8,181 nucleotides of DNA. Source: an uncultured Clostridia bacterium (GTDB lineage Bacteria; Bacillota; Clostridia; Christensenellales; Borkfalkiaceae). Location of the stretch: positions 1 to 8,181 of the forward strand of contig CANRFD010000061.1 of the NCBI GenBank assembly GCA_947629845.1, written 5' to 3'. Every line of letters begins with the position of its first letter. The first letter of the stretch is position 1. The notes below the pieces were generated by a model, which was not told the DNA's origin, searched no databases, and was given only the letters and a program-made list of their open reading frames with translations. Shown piece by piece: positions 1 through 5,592 of the stretch. A program made the translations under genes and the position numbers.

Positions 1-654
1 GTCACGCCCGTAAAGGACGAAAAGAGCGGCAAATACAAGTTGGGCGTGCTCATCCGCGATACGCTCTCCGGGATCGGCACGGTAACATACATCCGCAAGT
101 CCGACCTGCGCTTCGGTGCGCTCGGCCACGCCGTCTGCGACGAGGGGAAAAACACGCTCGAGATCGCCGACGCAAGCGTCTATCTCTGCAGCGTCATCGG
201 CGTCAACAGGGGGAAGCGCGGGCGTGCGGGCGAACTCCGCGGCCTCTTCATGAACGATAACTGCATCGCCCGTGCCGAGACCGTCTGCGAAGCGGGGCTC
301 TACGGAACGTTCGACGCTTCCTACGATTTTTCGGGCTGCACAACGGCCAAGACGGCGCCCGTCACGGAGGCGAGCATCGGTTCGGCCTTCATCTATTCGA
401 CGATCGACGGCATCCGCCCGCAAAAGTACGAGATCGTCATCGCCAAAGTGGACGCCGAAAACCGCGAGAACAAAAATTTTGTCATCAAAGTGACCGACGA
501 ACGGCTCATCGCCGAGGCGGGCGGCATCGTGCAGGGGATGAGCGGCAGTCCCATCATCCAGAACGGCAAGCTCATCGGCGCCGTTACCCACGTGTTCATC
601 AACGATCCGACCCGCGGCTACGGGATCGCCATCCAGAACATGCTCGGCAATTGA
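1..654 (+). CDS. spoIVB: SpoIVB serine peptidase, C-terminal part (5' end outside window)
   Basis: The frame is open from base 1 to the TGA at 652-654, giving 217 residues; the N-terminal membrane segment and most of the PDZ domain lie upstream of the window. The fragment carries the whole SpoIVB peptidase (S55) domain. The likely catalytic triad is His43 in GALGHAVCDEG, Asp166 in KVTDERL and Ser181 in GIVQGMSGSPIIQNG. The Asp-to-Ser distance of 15 residues equals that of B. subtilis SpoIVB (D363, S378), and the C-terminal block GAVTHVFINDPTRGYGI is typical of the family. Known role: secreted from the forespore, SpoIVB cleaves SpoIVFA and so releases the SpoIVFB protease that matures pro-sigma-K in the mother cell. 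The C-terminus ends about a dozen residues earlier than in B. subtilis. spo0A, its usual downstream neighbour, is not here. Family assignment is very secure. Confidence 0.96.
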   Translation, partial: VTPVKDEKSGKYKLGVLIRDTLSGIGTVTYIRKSDLRFGALGHAVCDEGKNTLEIADASVYLCSVIGVNRGKRGRAGELRGLFMNDNCIARAETVCEAGLYGTFDASYDFSGCTTAKTAPVTEASIGSAFIYSTIDGIRPQKYEIVIAKVDAENRENKNFVIKVTDERLIAEAGGIVQGMSGSPIIQNGKLIGAVTHVFINDPTRGYGIAIQNMLGN

Positions 655-663
655 CGAAAAAGG

Positions 664-692
664 GAATAATTTGACGAAAGGGGTCATATCAT
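664..692 (+). promoter_or_regulatory. Candidate sigma-E-like promoter for the spoIIM-like gene
   Basis: GAATAAT (664-670) matches six of seven positions of the sigma-E -35 consensus KMATATT. It is followed, after 14 bases, by CATATCAT (685-692), which differs at one position from the -10 form CATAYANT. The spacing is the expected 14-15 bases. spoIIM is a sigma-E gene in B. subtilis, which fits. The predicted transcription start falls at about 698-700, on the ATG itself. The -10 box also forms part of the hairpin at 676-709, so the resemblance may be accidental. This is inference from consensus matching only. Confidence 0.35.
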
Positions 693-1297
693 TTTATATG
701 AACCCTTTTTTTCATGTGCGAGACTGCTTTTCCCGCGCGCTCGGGAGGAAAAAGACCCTGATCGCCTTTCTCGCGCTCTTTCTCGTGGGTTTTGTATTGG
801 GAATGGTCTTTATCACGACGCCGGCGATCTACGACTACCACCTGACCGTCTGCGACAGATTCGTCAACCGCGTCTGCTTTTCCGACCGCAGCGTACTCGA
901 GATCTTCTTTGAACGCGCGCTCGGCCACGGGCTTCTCCTTATCCTCGCCGCCGCGGCGGGCGTCCACCCGGTCGCCTGCGTCTTTCCGCCCATCGTGATC
1001 GGCTACCGCGCCTACACCTTCGGCGGAAGTTTATACATCTTCTTCTCCGTCTACCGCGTATCCGGCGCCTTCATCGTGCTTGCGCTCTATTTGCCCATTC
1101 ACCTGCTCGTCGACGCCGTCCTGTGCTGTGCGGGCGTCCTTTCCTTTTTCCGCGCCCCGCATTTCGGGTTCGGGAAGGGCGATTGGCTCGCGCTCGTTGC
1201 CGATTTTCTCTGCCTGTTTGCCGTCGTCCTCGCGATCGGCCTCGCGGAAATGCTGCTCCTGCTCGCGCTCTTCCATCCGCTCGGAAATATTTTTTGA
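671..1297 (+). CDS. spoIIM: Stage II sporulation protein M-like (SpoIIM/DUF95) membrane protein
   Basis: A hydrophobic protein of 208 residues with a TTG start (199 if it starts at the ATG at 698). Membrane segments are visible at about 29-48, 86-107, 132-159 and 173-201, with further hydrophobic stretches between. B. subtilis SpoIIM is 214 residues with the same layout. Similar blocks include the basic lead-in before the first helix, the stretch GYRAYTFGGSLYI (111-123), the loop LYLPIHLLVD (139-148, matching LPQNLFLIPA in SpoIIM) and a glutamate within the last helix (residue 193). Known role: SpoIIM scaffolds the SpoIID-SpoIIM-SpoIIP peptidoglycan-degrading complex during engulfment. Start choice: TTG 671 has AAGGGA (659-664) six bases upstream; ATG 698 (residue 10) gives a more typical N-terminus but has only GGGG 14 bases away, buried in a hairpin. 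The divergent sequence leaves some doubt; a general DUF95 membrane protein is the alternative. Confidence 0.72.
   Translation: MTKGVISFYMNPFFHVRDCFSRALGRKKTLIAFLALFLVGFVLGMVFITTPAIYDYHLTVCDRFVNRVCFSDRSVLEIFFERALGHGLLLILAAAAGVHPVACVFPPIVIGYRAYTFGGSLYIFFSVYRVSGAFIVLALYLPIHLLVDAVLCCAGVLSFFRAPHFGFGKGDWLALVADFLCLFAVVLAIGLAEMLLLLALFHPLGNIF
676..712 (+). terminator. Terminator-like hairpin after spoIVB, overlapping the spoIIM-like start
   Basis: Bases 676-689 pair with 696-709 as about 13 pairs with one internal G-A mismatch (683/702). The left arm is AAAGGGG followed by TCATAT; the right arm is ATATGA followed by ACCCTTT. The loop is six bases (690-695). Seven T residues (706-712) follow the C-rich right arm directly. 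This has the form of a rho-independent terminator placed 22 bases after the spoIVB stop codon. It also contains the ATG at 698-700 and the first codons of the downstream gene, so it may act as an attenuator or a translation-controlling hairpin. Confidence 0.65.
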
Positions 1298-1334
1298 AGC
1301 GCGTAATTTCAGAAAACCTGCGCAAACTGTAGGC

Positions 1335-2495
1335 ATGAAAAAGTTTATCGTATCAGCGCTTGCCGTGGTCGCGGCGGGCGTCGGGTTGGCAGCGGGCGTC
1401 CCCGCGGGCGGACAGGCCTCCGCGCTCTCCAAAGAACCTGCGGGCAAGGCGGCCTACCTTTGCGACGAGGCGACGGGCGCCGTCGTCTATGCGAAAAACG
1501 AGACGCAGCGCCTACCCATCGCGAGCATGTGCAAGATCATGACGCTGCTCCTCTCCTTCGAGGCGGTGGAGGACGGGCGGCTCTCCTACGGGGAACAGAT
1601 CACAGTCAGCGGTCGGGCGTCCGGCATGGGCGGTTCGCAGGTATTTTTGGGCGAAGGGCTCACGTACACCGCCGAACAGCTCATGAAGAGCGTCGCCGTC
1701 TGCTCGGCAAACGACTCCTGCGTGGCGCTCGCCGAGCGCATCGCGGGCAGCGAAGAGGGGTTCATCGCCGCTATGAACGCCCGCGCAAAGGAGCTCGGCG
1801 CCGAAAATACGCTCTTTGCAAACTGCACGGGGCTCCCTAAGGACCCGCAGTATTCCTGCGCCAAGGACGTGTCCGTCATGCTGCGGGAACTTCTTCGGCA
1901 CAAAAAATACTTTGAATTTTCCAAAGTTTGGCTGGAGGACTTCGCCCATCCCGACGGCCGAATTACAAGCATGACGAACACCAACAAGCTGGTGCGCTTC
2001 TATCCGGGGTGCGACGGCGGAAAGACGGGCTTCACCAACGAAGCGGGGTTCTGCCTTGCGGCCACCGCCAAGCGCGACGACACGCGCCTGATCGCCGTCG
2101 TCATCGGCGCGGAGAGCTCCAAGATCCGCAATGCGTCCGTCTCCTCGATGTTCGACGAAGCCTTCGCGACCTACGAAACGCACACCTACCTCGAGGCGGG
2201 GACTCCGCTTGAGCAGCGCGCCATCGTGCAGGGCGGCAAGGAAAAGGACGTCGCCATCGCGCCCGAAACGTCGCTGAAGGCCTTTTCAAAGCGCGGCGAA
2301 CAGCAAAACTGCACCGTCGACATCACCATCCGCGAGGCGCTCAAGGCGCCCGTCGCCAAGGGGGAGTGCGTCGGCACGGCAACGCTGTACTGCGACGGCG
2401 TGGAGGTCGGGCGGACGAACATCGTCACGCTCGAGGCGGCAAACCGCTTCGGCTGGTGGGACGCATACCGCGATCTCGCCCACAATTGGAGCTGA
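1335..2495 (+). CDS. Secreted D-Ala-D-Ala carboxypeptidase (peptidase S11, DacF-type)
   Basis: A 386-residue penicillin-binding DD-carboxypeptidase that removes the terminal D-Ala from peptidoglycan pentapeptides outside the membrane. A signal peptide covers residues 1-30 (MKK, hydrophobic core, likely cleavage after ASA). The three active-site motifs are in order: Ser64-Met-Cys-Lys67 (SxxK), Ser124-Ala-Asn126 (SxN) and Lys230-Thr-Gly (KTG). A PBP5-type C-terminal domain spans about 287-367. The tail, FGWWDAYRDLAHNWS, could be an amphipathic membrane anchor. Length is normal for the family. The ATG at 1335 is the only sensible start, since no in-frame ATG, GTG or TTG precedes it closely, but its only Shine-Dalgarno-like bases (AGG 1331-1333) sit one base away, so translation may be coupled to the spoIIM-like gene 37 bases upstream. 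Unusually for a secreted protein it has eleven cysteines, one inside SxxK and one just before SxN. Whether it is the sporulation DacF or a vegetative enzyme cannot be told. Confidence 0.93.
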   Translation: MKKFIVSALAVVAAGVGLAAGVPAGGQASALSKEPAGKAAYLCDEATGAVVYAKNETQRLPIASMCKIMTLLLSFEAVEDGRLSYGEQITVSGRASGMGGSQVFLGEGLTYTAEQLMKSVAVCSANDSCVALAERIAGSEEGFIAAMNARAKELGAENTLFANCTGLPKDPQYSCAKDVSVMLRELLRHKKYFEFSKVWLEDFAHPDGRITSMTNTNKLVRFYPGCDGGKTGFTNEAGFCLAATAKRDDTRLIAVVIGAESSKIRNASVSSMFDEAFATYETHTYLEAGTPLEQRAIVQGGKEKDVAIAPETSLKAFSKRGEQQNCTVDITIREALKAPVAKGECVGTATLYCDGVEVGRTNIVTLEAANRFGWWDAYRDLAHNWS

Positions 2496-2523
2496 AAATA
2501 GGAATTTTGCGAAGTACTATGTC

Positions 2524-2563
2524 AGACGTAATTGCCGCTTTTCGGCGGTGATTGCGTCTTTTT
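2524..2563 (+). terminator. Strong rho-independent terminator after the DD-carboxypeptidase gene
   Basis: An uninterrupted stem of 15-16 pairs: 2524-2539 pairs with 2544-2559, with outer arms AGACG and CGTCT, a few G-U pairs in the middle, and CCGC/GCGG near the four-base loop (2540-2543). Five T residues (2559-2563) follow. It lies 28 bases after the stop codon at 2493-2495 and just before the lysA promoter, so it marks a clear transcription boundary. Confidence 0.88.
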
Positions 2564-2565
2564 GA

Positions 2566-2594
2566 TTGACCGCGTTTCCGCGCTGTGATATAAT
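2566..2594 (+). promoter_or_regulatory. Sigma-A-type promoter of lysA with extended -10
   Basis: TTGACC (2566-2571) is followed after exactly 17 bases by TATAAT (2589-2594), with TG at 2586-2587 forming an extended -10. The hexamers match the sigma-A consensus at five and six of six positions. Transcription would start about seven bases after the -10, at about 2600-2602, which is the ATG of lysA (2601). There is no Shine-Dalgarno site before that ATG. There is also no room for a lysine riboswitch, because the terminator of the preceding gene ends at 2563. Confidence 0.8.
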
Positions 2595-2600
2595 ATAGCC

Positions 2601-3926
2601 ATGAACACGCGAGAAACACTCAAAATCAACGAAAAAGGTCACTTGGAAATCGGCGGAGCGGACTGCGTCGAGCTCGCGGAGATATTCGGCACGCCGCTCT
2701 ACGTGTTCGACGAAGCGTACATCCGCAGCATGATGCGCGTCTACCGGGAGACGATCGCGGAGGAATACGGCGGCAACGGCCTCGTTCTCTACGCCTCGAA
2801 GGCGTTTTCCTGCGAAGCCGTCTACGCCATCGCAAAGCAGGAGCGCATCGGCGTGGATGTCGTCTCCGGCGGCGAACTCTACACGGCGATGTGCGCGGGC
2901 TTCCCCGCAGACAAAATTTACATGCACGGCAACAACAAGCTGCCTCGTGAGATCGCCTACGCGCTCGACTGCGGCATCGGCTGCATCGTGGTGGACGCCT
3001 ACACCGAAGCCGATCTCATCGAGGAGGAGGCAAAAAAGCGCGGGATCGTGCAAAATGTGCTCATCCGCGTCAATCCCGGCGTCGAGGCGCACACGCACGC
3101 CTATGTGCAGACGGCGACCCCCGACTCCAAATTCGGTTTTTCCATTCAGAGCGGCGCGGCGGAGGAGATCACGGCGTACGTGCTCAAAAAGCCGCATCTT
3201 CGTCTCATGGGCTATCACAGCCACATCGGCTCGCAGATCTTCGAGGAGCAGTCGTTCGTGCTTGCCGTGCAGAAAAACATGCGCTTTGCCGCCGAAATGC
3301 GCCAAAAACTCGGCTTCGAGATGCAGGAGCTCAATATGGGAGGCGGCTTCGGCATCTGGTATACCGATGAAGACGCACGCATTCCCGCCGAGGGCTACCG
3401 CGGCTACCTGTCCGCGCTCATCCGTGCGGTAAAGGAGGGCTGCAAGACCTACAGCCTCCGTCCGCCCAAAATTCTCATCGAACCGGGCCGTTCCATCGTG
3501 GGGGAAGCGGGCGTCACGCTCTACACCGTCGGGGCGATCAAGGAGATCGTGGGGCTGAAAAAGTACGTCGCCATCGACGGCGGCATGTTCGATAATCCCC
3601 GCTACTGCCTGTACCAGTCCAAATATACGGCCATCCTCGCCAACCGCGCAGCAGAACGGCCGACGGAGCGCGTCTCCCTCGCCGGCAAGTGCTGCGAGAG
3701 CGGCGATCTCATCGGCGTCGATCTCAACTTACCCGAAGCGCACATCGGCGACATCGTCGCCGTGCTCTCCACGGGCGCCTACAACTACTCGATGGCGAGC
3801 AACTACAACCGCAACTTCATCCCGCCCGCCGTCCTCGTAAACGGCGGCAAGGCGGAGTACATCGTAAAGCCGCAGACCTATGCCGACCTCGTCCGCAACG
3901 ACGTGATCCCGCCGCGGCTCAAATAA
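2601..3926 (+). CDS. lysA: Diaminopimelate decarboxylase LysA
   Basis: A 441-residue PLP-dependent cytoplasmic enzyme (fold type III, alanine racemase-like barrel plus C-terminal beta domain) that decarboxylates meso-diaminopimelate to L-lysine, the last step of the pathway. Visible motifs: the PLP lysine Lys67 in YASKAFS, His206/His208 in GYHSHIGSQ, the phosphate-binding glycines 247-251 (GGGFG), EPGRS at 294-298, CESGD at 365-369 (substrate-binding cysteine supplied to the partner subunit) and the GAYNYSMASNYN block at 392-403. Length is normal. ATG 2601 retains the usual clostridial N-terminus (LKINEKGHLEIGG) but has no Shine-Dalgarno site and probably coincides with the transcription start. 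TTG 2643, preceded by AAAGG four bases away, is a weaker alternative. The gene is its own transcription unit, with a promoter directly upstream and a terminator directly downstream. Confidence 0.97.
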   Translation: MNTRETLKINEKGHLEIGGADCVELAEIFGTPLYVFDEAYIRSMMRVYRETIAEEYGGNGLVLYASKAFSCEAVYAIAKQERIGVDVVSGGELYTAMCAGFPADKIYMHGNNKLPREIAYALDCGIGCIVVDAYTEADLIEEEAKKRGIVQNVLIRVNPGVEAHTHAYVQTATPDSKFGFSIQSGAAEEITAYVLKKPHLRLMGYHSHIGSQIFEEQSFVLAVQKNMRFAAEMRQKLGFEMQELNMGGGFGIWYTDEDARIPAEGYRGYLSALIRAVKEGCKTYSLRPPKILIEPGRSIVGEAGVTLYTVGAIKEIVGLKKYVAIDGGMFDNPRYCLYQSKYTAILANRAAERPTERVSLAGKCCESGDLIGVDLNLPEAHIGDIVAVLSTGAYNYSMASNYNRNFIPPAVLVNGGKAEYIVKPQTYADLVRNDVIPPRLK

Positions 3927-3940
3927 ACGCGCTTATTTTG

Positions 3941-3991
3941 AAGGGAAAGGCGGAATTTTCACGTTATCTCCGCTTTTCCCTTGATTTTTTT
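3941..3991 (+). terminator. Rho-independent terminator after lysA
   Basis: A 14-pair stem with a single G-U pair: AAGGGAAAGGCGGA (3941-3954) pairs with TCCGCTTTTCCCTT (3969-3982), closing a 14-base loop. The tail GATTTTTTT runs from 3983 to 3991. It begins 15 bases after the lysA stop codon. The last bases of the stem and the T-tract are shared with the -35 region of the scpA promoter. Confidence 0.88.
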
Positions 3992-4009
3992 CATCGATTG
4001 CATTATAAT
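3981..4009 (+). promoter_or_regulatory. Sigma-A-type promoter of scpA-scpB
   Basis: TTGATT (3981-3986) and TATAAT (4004-4009) are separated by 17 bases, a close sigma-A match. The predicted transcription start is about 4016, leaving a leader of roughly 25 bases before the scpA start at 4042. The -35 box overlaps the foot of the lysA terminator. Confidence 0.75.
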
Positions 4010-4041
4010 AGATAGGCTAACAAATTGCGGGAGGAGAACAT

Positions 4042-4833
4042 TTGAAACGCGAGGATTTCCAATCCAACGTCGACTATACGACCGTTTTGAATAATTTCGA
4101 AGGCCCGCTCGATCTGCTTCTCTATCTGGTTACGCGGGAGGAGATCGAAATCAAAGACATCTTCGTTTCGCAGGTCACGGAGCAATTTTTGGATTACCTG
4201 CGCGGCTTGCCGTATCTCGACGTGGAAAAGGTGACGGACTATCTCAACATGGCCGCCACCATCATCAAGATCAAGGCGCAGTCGCTCGTGCCCAACCTCG
4301 AGGACTATCCCGAGCTGTACGAGGAGAACGAAGACGACAAGGCCGAAGTCATTCGCGCCCTCGAGGAATACCGTCTCATCAAGGAGGAGGCGGCAAAACT
4401 CAAAAAGCTCGAGACGATCGGCTACTACTTCAAGGAGCCCGATAAAGAGGTCGGCGAGACGCGCACCGTCTTTTCTTTGGACAGTCTCACGATGAACGGG
4501 CTCGTCAGCGCACTCACGGTGCTTCTGAAGAAGCGGGATACCGAGCTCGCCGTCCAGAGCGTGCGCGAGATCCCGCGCGACGAATACACGGTGGAGGACA
4601 AGATCACCTTCATCCTCGAGTGCCTCGAAACGCAGGAAAAGGTCGAGTTTGAAGAGCTGTTCGCGAGCGTTGTCACAAAATCCGAGATCATCACGACGTT
4701 TCAGGCGCTCTTGGAGCTATTGAAACACCAATATTTGCAGGTGACGCAATTCGAGGCGTTCGGGCGCATCACGATCACTTTGAACCCCGACAGAACGGAG
4801 GAGCCCCTTGGAGACATTGACGAATATAATTGA
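4042..4833 (+). CDS. scpA: Segregation and condensation protein A (ScpA, kleisin)
   Basis: A 263-residue kleisin subunit of the Smc-ScpA-ScpB condensin, which compacts and helps segregate newly replicated chromosomes. The N-terminal Smc-neck-binding domain shows the family signature FEGPLDLLLYLV at 19-30 and the helix YLNMAATIIKIKAQSLVP (67-84). A charged linker (about 86-125) leads to the C-terminal winged helix (about 178-250), which binds the Smc head. Length is normal. The start is TTG at 4042, chosen because GGGAGGAG (4029-4036) lies five bases upstream and because it gives the usual N-terminal lead of about 18 residues before FEGPLD. It follows its own sigma-A promoter and overlaps scpB by 26 bases, so the two subunits are translated from one message. 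Confidence 0.97.
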   Translation: MKREDFQSNVDYTTVLNNFEGPLDLLLYLVTREEIEIKDIFVSQVTEQFLDYLRGLPYLDVEKVTDYLNMAATIIKIKAQSLVPNLEDYPELYEENEDDKAEVIRALEEYRLIKEEAAKLKKLETIGYYFKEPDKEVGETRTVFSLDSLTMNGLVSALTVLLKKRDTELAVQSVREIPRDEYTVEDKITFILECLETQEKVEFEELFASVVTKSEIITTFQALLELLKHQYLQVTQFEAFGRITITLNPDRTEEPLGDIDEYN

Positions 4834-5530
4834 ATCCATCCTGTTTGCGTCGGGGAAGGCCGTCGCCTTTGCGGATATCGCCGAAAAGCTCAACGTCACC
4901 GCGCGCGAGATCTCCCGTGCGCTCGACGAACTGCGCGAAAAATACGGCCCGGACGGCGGCATCCAGCTGCTCGAATTTAACAAGAAGGCGCAGCTCGCCT
5001 CCAATCCCGCGTATAAGGAGAGTGTCGCCGCCGTGCTCAATCCCATCCGCGAAAAGGAGCTCACCCGCACCATTTTGGAGTGCGCCGCCATCATCGCCTA
5101 CAAACAGCCCATCACCCGCACCGAGATCGAACTTTTGCGCGGGGTCAACAGCGATTATGCGGTCAACATGCTGCTCGACCTGAAGCTCATCTATCCCTGC
5201 GGCAGGAAGGACGCCGTCGGCCGCCCCGTCCTGTTCGCCACGACCGACGAATTTTTGAAACGCTTCAAGCTGAAATCGCTCGAAGAGCTGCCCGACTACA
5301 ACGATTTGCTCGCCCAGATCACTTCCGAATCCGAGCGCGACAGCTACCTCTACGCCCGCAAGGACGAGGCGGAGCCGCAGGAGGGGGAAGAAGCAACCGA
5401 GACGCCCGAACCCCGCAAGGCGGAGGAGCGGCCGACGGAGCGCCCCGCGGAAGAGGTCGCCGAGGGCGGCTACGAACTTCCCGACTTCCTCCGCGATCTC
5501 GACGGAGAGGATCTCGTAAAAATTTCCTGA
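4808..5530 (+). CDS. scpB: Segregation and condensation protein B (ScpB)
   Basis: A 240-residue accessory subunit of the Smc condensin; ScpB dimers hold the middle of ScpA. Two winged-helix domains are visible: residues about 1-75 (start of IIESILFASGKAV, with the AREISRALDEL helix) and about 85-160, with the conserved ECAAIIAYKQPITRTEIELLRGVNSD block (91-116) and GRPVLFATTDEFLKRF (138-153). The TTG start at 4808 is supported by GGAGGAG at 4797-4803, four bases upstream, inside the end of scpA. B. subtilis ScpB is 197 residues; the extra length here is a C-terminal tail (about 186-240) rich in Glu, Pro and Arg, ending in a short hydrophobic-acidic segment (YELPDFLRDLDGEDLVKIS). A terminator-like hairpin lies after the gene. 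Confidence 0.97.
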   Translation: METLTNIIESILFASGKAVAFADIAEKLNVTAREISRALDELREKYGPDGGIQLLEFNKKAQLASNPAYKESVAAVLNPIREKELTRTILECAAIIAYKQPITRTEIELLRGVNSDYAVNMLLDLKLIYPCGRKDAVGRPVLFATTDEFLKRFKLKSLEELPDYNDLLAQITSESERDSYLYARKDEAEPQEGEEATETPEPRKAEERPTERPAEEVAEGGYELPDFLRDLDGEDLVKIS

Positions 5531-5544
5531 ACTTTTTCCGGAAT

Positions 5545-5573
5545 AAATAATTTTCTTCGGTTCGCCCATATTA
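5545..5573 (+). promoter_or_regulatory. Candidate forespore (sigma-G-like) promoter before the DUF2953 gene
   Basis: CATATTA (5567-5573) fits the sigma-G -10 form CATNHTA fully. AAATA (5545-5549), 17 bases upstream, fits four of five positions of the -35 form GHATR. The predicted start of transcription (about 5580) falls on the ATG at 5579. The homologous ytfI-ytfJ genes of B. subtilis are forespore-expressed, which is consistent. The -10 overlaps the hairpin at 5559-5589. Consensus matching by eye only. Confidence 0.3.
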
Positions 5574-5592
5574 CGGTTATGGGCGAACTTTT
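5559..5592 (+). terminator. Hairpin after scpB that covers the DUF2953 start codon
   Basis: A 12-pair stem with one G-U pair: GGTTCGCCCATA (5559-5570) pairs with TATGGGCGAACT (5578-5589). The loop is seven bases (5571-5577) and TTTT (5589-5592) follows. It lies 28 bases after the scpB stop and could be the scpAB terminator, though the T-tract is short. Its right arm contains the start codon ATG (5579-5581) and the next two codons of the DUF2953 gene, so a role in attenuation or in masking the start codon is equally possible. Confidence 0.5.

Noticed and set aside
1080..1334. Upstream extension of the DD-carboxypeptidase reading frame inside the spoIIM-like gene
   Set aside because: The extension is Arg/Ser/Cys-rich shadow sequence; the signal peptide begins at ATG 1335.
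2496..2600. Lysine riboswitch (L-box) upstream of lysA
   Set aside because: Only about 37 bases separate the previous terminator from the lysA ATG, and the promoter occupies them; the hairpin at 2524-2559 is a simple terminator that follows the preceding gene.
3657..3671. 15-base repeat CGGCCGACGGAGCGC shared with 5429-5443
   Set aside because: Both copies are in coding DNA and encode the same short peptide (RPTER) in frame with similar codons; chance in GC-rich sequence is the simplest explanation.
5538..5550. Possible sigma-F -10 (GGAATAAATA) before the DUF2953 gene
   Set aside because: It mismatches a key A and no suitable -35 lies 15 bases upstream; the sigma-G-like pair is a better, though still weak, match.
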